DNA of 64,000 nt from the NCBI RefSeq assembly GCF_018604545.1, contig NZ_CP075896.1:6510001-6574000 (forward strand). The letters are read 5' to 3'. The notes below the pieces were generated by a model. The model was not told the origin of the DNA. It did no database searches and worked only from the letters and a program-made list of their open reading frames with translations. Below, piece after piece: positions 61,698 through 64,000 of this stretch (position 1 is its first letter; every line of letters begins with the position of its first letter). A program made the position numbers and the translations under genes. This DNA is from Streptomyces koelreuteriae. Lineage in GTDB: Bacteria > Actinomycetota > Actinomycetes > Streptomycetales > Streptomycetaceae.

Positions 61698-63281
61698 ATG
61701 GCGCGATTCAACTCCAAGGCAGCCCGTGCGCGTCCCGTCTCGCGCGTCACGTCCACCGGGCGTGTGCTGCGCACCTACCAGGGCGGCCGCGGCCGGGAGC
61801 GCGATGCCCGCTCCGAGCTTTTCCTGCTCGCCGTCTCGAACTTCGTGTCGCAGCAGACCTTCTACGAGACCGGCGCCGACCGCGACGACCGCTTCGTGAA
61901 GCTCGTGCGCGAACTCGCCGTCACCGACCCGGCCTGGACGGCCGGCCTGCTCGGCTGGCTGCGCGGCGAGGGGAACCTGCGTACGGCTTCGGTCGTCGGT
62001 GCCGCCGAGTATGTGCGCGCACGTCTGGAGGCTGGCGCGACCGACGGCCCGTCCAACCGGCAGGTCGTCGCCTCCGTGCTCCAGCGGCCCGACGAGCCCG
62101 GCGAACTGCTCGCGTACTGGACCGCGAGGTACGGGCGGAACGTGCCCAAGCCGGTCAAGCGCGGTATCGCCGACGCCGTCCGCCGCCTCTACCACGGCAA
62201 GGCGCTGCTGAAGTACGACACCGCCTCCAAGGGCTACCGCTTCGGCGACATCCTCAACCTCGTGCACGCGGCCCCGGGCCCGGACAAGCCGTGGCAGGGT
62301 GAGCTGTTCCGCTACGCCCTGGACCGGCGGCACAACCCCGACACCGCGGTACCGCCCGAGGCCGACCGAGTCCTTCGCGCGCACCGTGAGCTGATGGCGC
62401 TGCCGGTCGAGGAGCGGCGCGCGGTCGTGACCGCCGAGGGCGGTGCCGAGCGGCTGGCCGCTGCCGGAATGACGTGGGAGACGCTGGCGGGCTGGATCCA
62501 GGGGCCGATGGACAAGGCGGCCTGGGAGGCCGTGATTTCGTCGATGGGGACCATGGCGCTCGTGCGCAACCTGCGGAACTTCGACGAGGCCGGGGTGTCC
62601 GACGAGGTCGCCGAGCGGGTCGCCGCGCGGATCAGCGACCCGGCGGAGGTCGCGCGCTCGCGGCAGTTCCCCTTCCGGTACCTCGCCGCGTACCGGAACG
62701 CGCCGTCGCTGCGCTGGTCGTACGCGCTGGAGCGGGCCCTCGGGCACTCGCTGGCCAACGTGCCGGTGCTGCCCGGCCGGACGCTGGTGCTCGTGGACCG
62801 CTCGGGCTCGATGTTCTGGTCCCGGCTGTCCGACCGCTCGGAGCTCACCCGTGCCGACGCGGCGGCGATCTTCGGTACGGCGCTGGCGCTGCGGGCGGAG
62901 CGCGCGGACCTGGTCGAGTTCGGCTCGACGAGCGACCGTGTGCGGTTCCGTGAGGGCGAGTCGGTGCTGAAGATCCTGGACCGCTTCGGCGATCTGGGCG
63001 GCACCGACACGACGGAGGCGGTGCGCCGGCACTACCGGAAGCACGACCGGGTGCTGATCGTCACCGACGAGCAGTACACGCACCACCACCGGGGCGACCC
63101 GACCGAGCAGGTCCCGGCCGAGGTGCCGGTCTACACCTGGAACCTCGCCGGATACCGGGCGGGCCACGGCCTGTCGGGCACGGGGAACCGGCACACCTTC
63201 GGCGGCCTGTCGGACGCGGGCTTCCGGATGGTTCCGCTGATCGAGGCCTCCCGGGACGCCGACTGGCCCTGGGCGGCCTGA
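61698..63281 (+). CDS. rsr: Ro60 orthologue (Rsr), TROVE-domain RNA-binding protein
   Basis: 527 residues from an ATG at 61698 with GGGGGAA upstream. The TROVE ring covers about 20-345 (NFVSQQTFYETGADRDDRFVKLV, EGNLRTASVVGAAEYV, SSMGTMALVRNLRNFDEAGV). A von Willebrand A domain follows, with an intact MIDAS at 367-371 (DRSGS). Ro60 proteins bind Y RNAs outside the ring and damaged RNA ends through its hole; in Deinococcus the bacterial form works with PNPase in RNA decay and stress survival. The two candidate Y RNAs lie just upstream. A strong hairpin follows. Confidence 0.94.
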   Translation: MARFNSKAARARPVSRVTSTGRVLRTYQGGRGRERDARSELFLLAVSNFVSQQTFYETGADRDDRFVKLVRELAVTDPAWTAGLLGWLRGEGNLRTASVVGAAEYVRARLEAGATDGPSNRQVVASVLQRPDEPGELLAYWTARYGRNVPKPVKRGIADAVRRLYHGKALLKYDTASKGYRFGDILNLVHAAPGPDKPWQGELFRYALDRRHNPDTAVPPEADRVLRAHRELMALPVEERRAVVTAEGGAERLAAAGMTWETLAGWIQGPMDKAAWEAVISSMGTMALVRNLRNFDEAGVSDEVAERVAARISDPAEVARSRQFPFRYLAAYRNAPSLRWSYALERALGHSLANVPVLPGRTLVLVDRSGSMFWSRLSDRSELTRADAAAIFGTALALRAERADLVEFGSTSDRVRFREGESVLKILDRFGDLGGTDTTEAVRRHYRKHDRVLIVTDEQYTHHHRGDPTEQVPAEVPVYTWNLAGYRAGHGLSGTGNRHTFGGLSDAGFRMVPLIEASRDADWPWAA

Positions 63282-63283
63282 GA

Positions 63284-63323
63284 GACCGTGGCCCGCACCG
63301 CGTGGGGAGTGCGGGCCACGGTC
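63284..63323 (+). terminator. Hairpin after rsr
   Basis: GACCGTGGCCCGCAC (63284-63298) pairs perfectly with 63309-63323 around a 10-base loop, three bases past the rsr stop. Confidence 0.88.
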
Positions 63324-63364
63324 CTCTTGTGTGCGGCTACTGCTGACATCTAACATTTCAGTCC

Positions 63365-64000
63365 ATGGAGGCCATCCGACCCGTGCCCCGGACCCTGCTC
63401 AGGGACCGGGCGTACGCGGCGATCCGGGACGCCATCGTGGCCGGGGAGATCGAACCCGGGGCGGTGGTGCGGGACGCCGAGCTCGCGGAGCGGCTCGGGC
63501 TGTCCCGGGCGCCGGTGCGGGACGCGTTCTCCCGGCTGGTGGACGAGGGGCTGCTGGAGAGCAAGCCGCAGAGCTACACCCGGGTGACTCCGCTCGTGGC
63601 CTCCGAGGTGCGGGACGCCGCCGCCGTGGTCGGTGCCATGCACGAGCTGGTGACGCGGGTCGCCGTGCCCCGGCTGAAGGCCGCGGACATCGAGGCGATG
63701 CGGGCCGCCAACGAGCGGTTCGCCGCCGCCGTCGGCAGCGGAGACGTGGACGCGGCCCTGCGTGCCGACGACGCGCTGCACGAGGTCCTCGTCCGGGTGA
63801 GCGGAAACCGCGCCGCCGCGGCGACCGCCGCCCGCTACACCCCGCTCATCCGCCGCCTGGAGCGACGACGCTTCGGGCAGGGCGGCAGCTGCCGTTCCAC
63901 CGGGCTGCACGAGCGGCTGATCGAGGCCTGCGCGGCCGGTGACGTGGCCGAGGCGGTCCGCGTCACGGCGGAGATCTGGCGGGGGCTCGAAGCACTCGCC
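63365..64000 (+). CDS. GntR-family regulator, FCD subfamily (3' end beyond window)
   Basis: First 212 residues from an ATG at 63365; the stop lies outside. The winged helix is clear (RAYAAIRDAIVAGEIEPGAVVRDAELAERL, GLSRAPVRDAFSRLVDEGLLES). The FCD domain follows with metal-ligand-like residues in ADDALHEVLVRVSGN and LHERLIEACAAGDVAEAV. FCD regulators sense organic acids or amino acids. Separated from rsr by a terminator, so not part of that operon; its target genes are probably downstream, outside the window. Confidence 0.88.
   Translation, partial: MEAIRPVPRTLLRDRAYAAIRDAIVAGEIEPGAVVRDAELAERLGLSRAPVRDAFSRLVDEGLLESKPQSYTRVTPLVASEVRDAAAVVGAMHELVTRVAVPRLKAADIEAMRAANERFAAAVGSGDVDAALRADDALHEVLVRVSGNRAAAATAARYTPLIRRLERRRFGQGGSCRSTGLHERLIEACAAGDVAEAVRVTAEIWRGLEALA

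Overview
The window is high-GC actinobacterial chromosome and almost certainly Streptomyces. It carries whiA, rbpA and a sufR-sufBDCSU operon, makes heavy use of GTG and TTG starts, and its gene order follows what I remember of the S. coelicolor SCO1950s-1900s region. Most of it is core genome, with some accessory genes between the core blocks.

Layout. 1-2.9 kb: a sugar-kinase gene cut by the window edge, its LacI-type regulator with a clear palindromic operator, a helix-turn-helix protein and a 53-residue basic protein. 3.1-8.3 kb: uvrC-rapZ-yvcK-whiA, coupled by overlapping stops and starts. 8.4-11.4 kb: a very large secreted zinc carboxypeptidase. 11.6-15.1 kb: gap, pgk, tpiA, secG, separated by strong hairpins. 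15.3-18.8 kb: rbpA with a SigR-like promoter, an MFS exporter and pgi. 18.8-29.7 kb looks accessory: a PadR-controlled FtsX-type ABC exporter, an orphan binding protein, and an alpha-glucosidase with a maltose/alpha-glucoside-type ABC importer. One permease of that importer carries a beta-sandwich-like domain in its extracellular loop. Simple repeats mark both edges of this block.

29.7-36.4 kb (minus strand): the pentose phosphate operon tkt-tal-zwf-opcA-pgl. 36.7-42.1 kb: ctaB, a small conserved protein, an amidohydrolase, ctaA and an ABC-2 exporter. 42.1-49.7 kb: an AAC(3)-like acetyltransferase diverging from sufR-B-D-ferredoxin-C-S-U-SufT. The suf control region holds an iron box and a CAAC-N6-GTTG SufR-type site, and the operon ends at a 19-bp perfect hairpin. 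49.7-54.1 kb: an AbfB-domain membrane protein, an SMR efflux/TetR pair with twin operators, dapD, a small secreted protein and a dapA paralogue. 54.2-61.3 kb: two small envelope proteins, an ABM monooxygenase behind a SoxR box, a secreted nuclease, a conserved unknown protein and a Tat-exported PhoX-type phosphatase.

61.4-63.3 kb is the most interesting locus. A Ro60/Rsr (TROVE) gene is preceded by two tandem non-coding RNAs that share a Ro60-type double-helix core. The second carries a circularly permuted tRNA-like module (T arm, closed acceptor stem, D arm), the hallmark of bacterial YrlA Y RNAs. The window ends inside a GntR/FCD regulator.

The central-metabolism genes fit together: pgi, gap, pgk and tpiA supply glycolysis, zwf to tkt supply NADPH and pentoses, and the sugar importer would feed both. 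The regulatory sites (SigR, SoxR, SufR, iron box) tie the neighbourhood to redox and iron stress.
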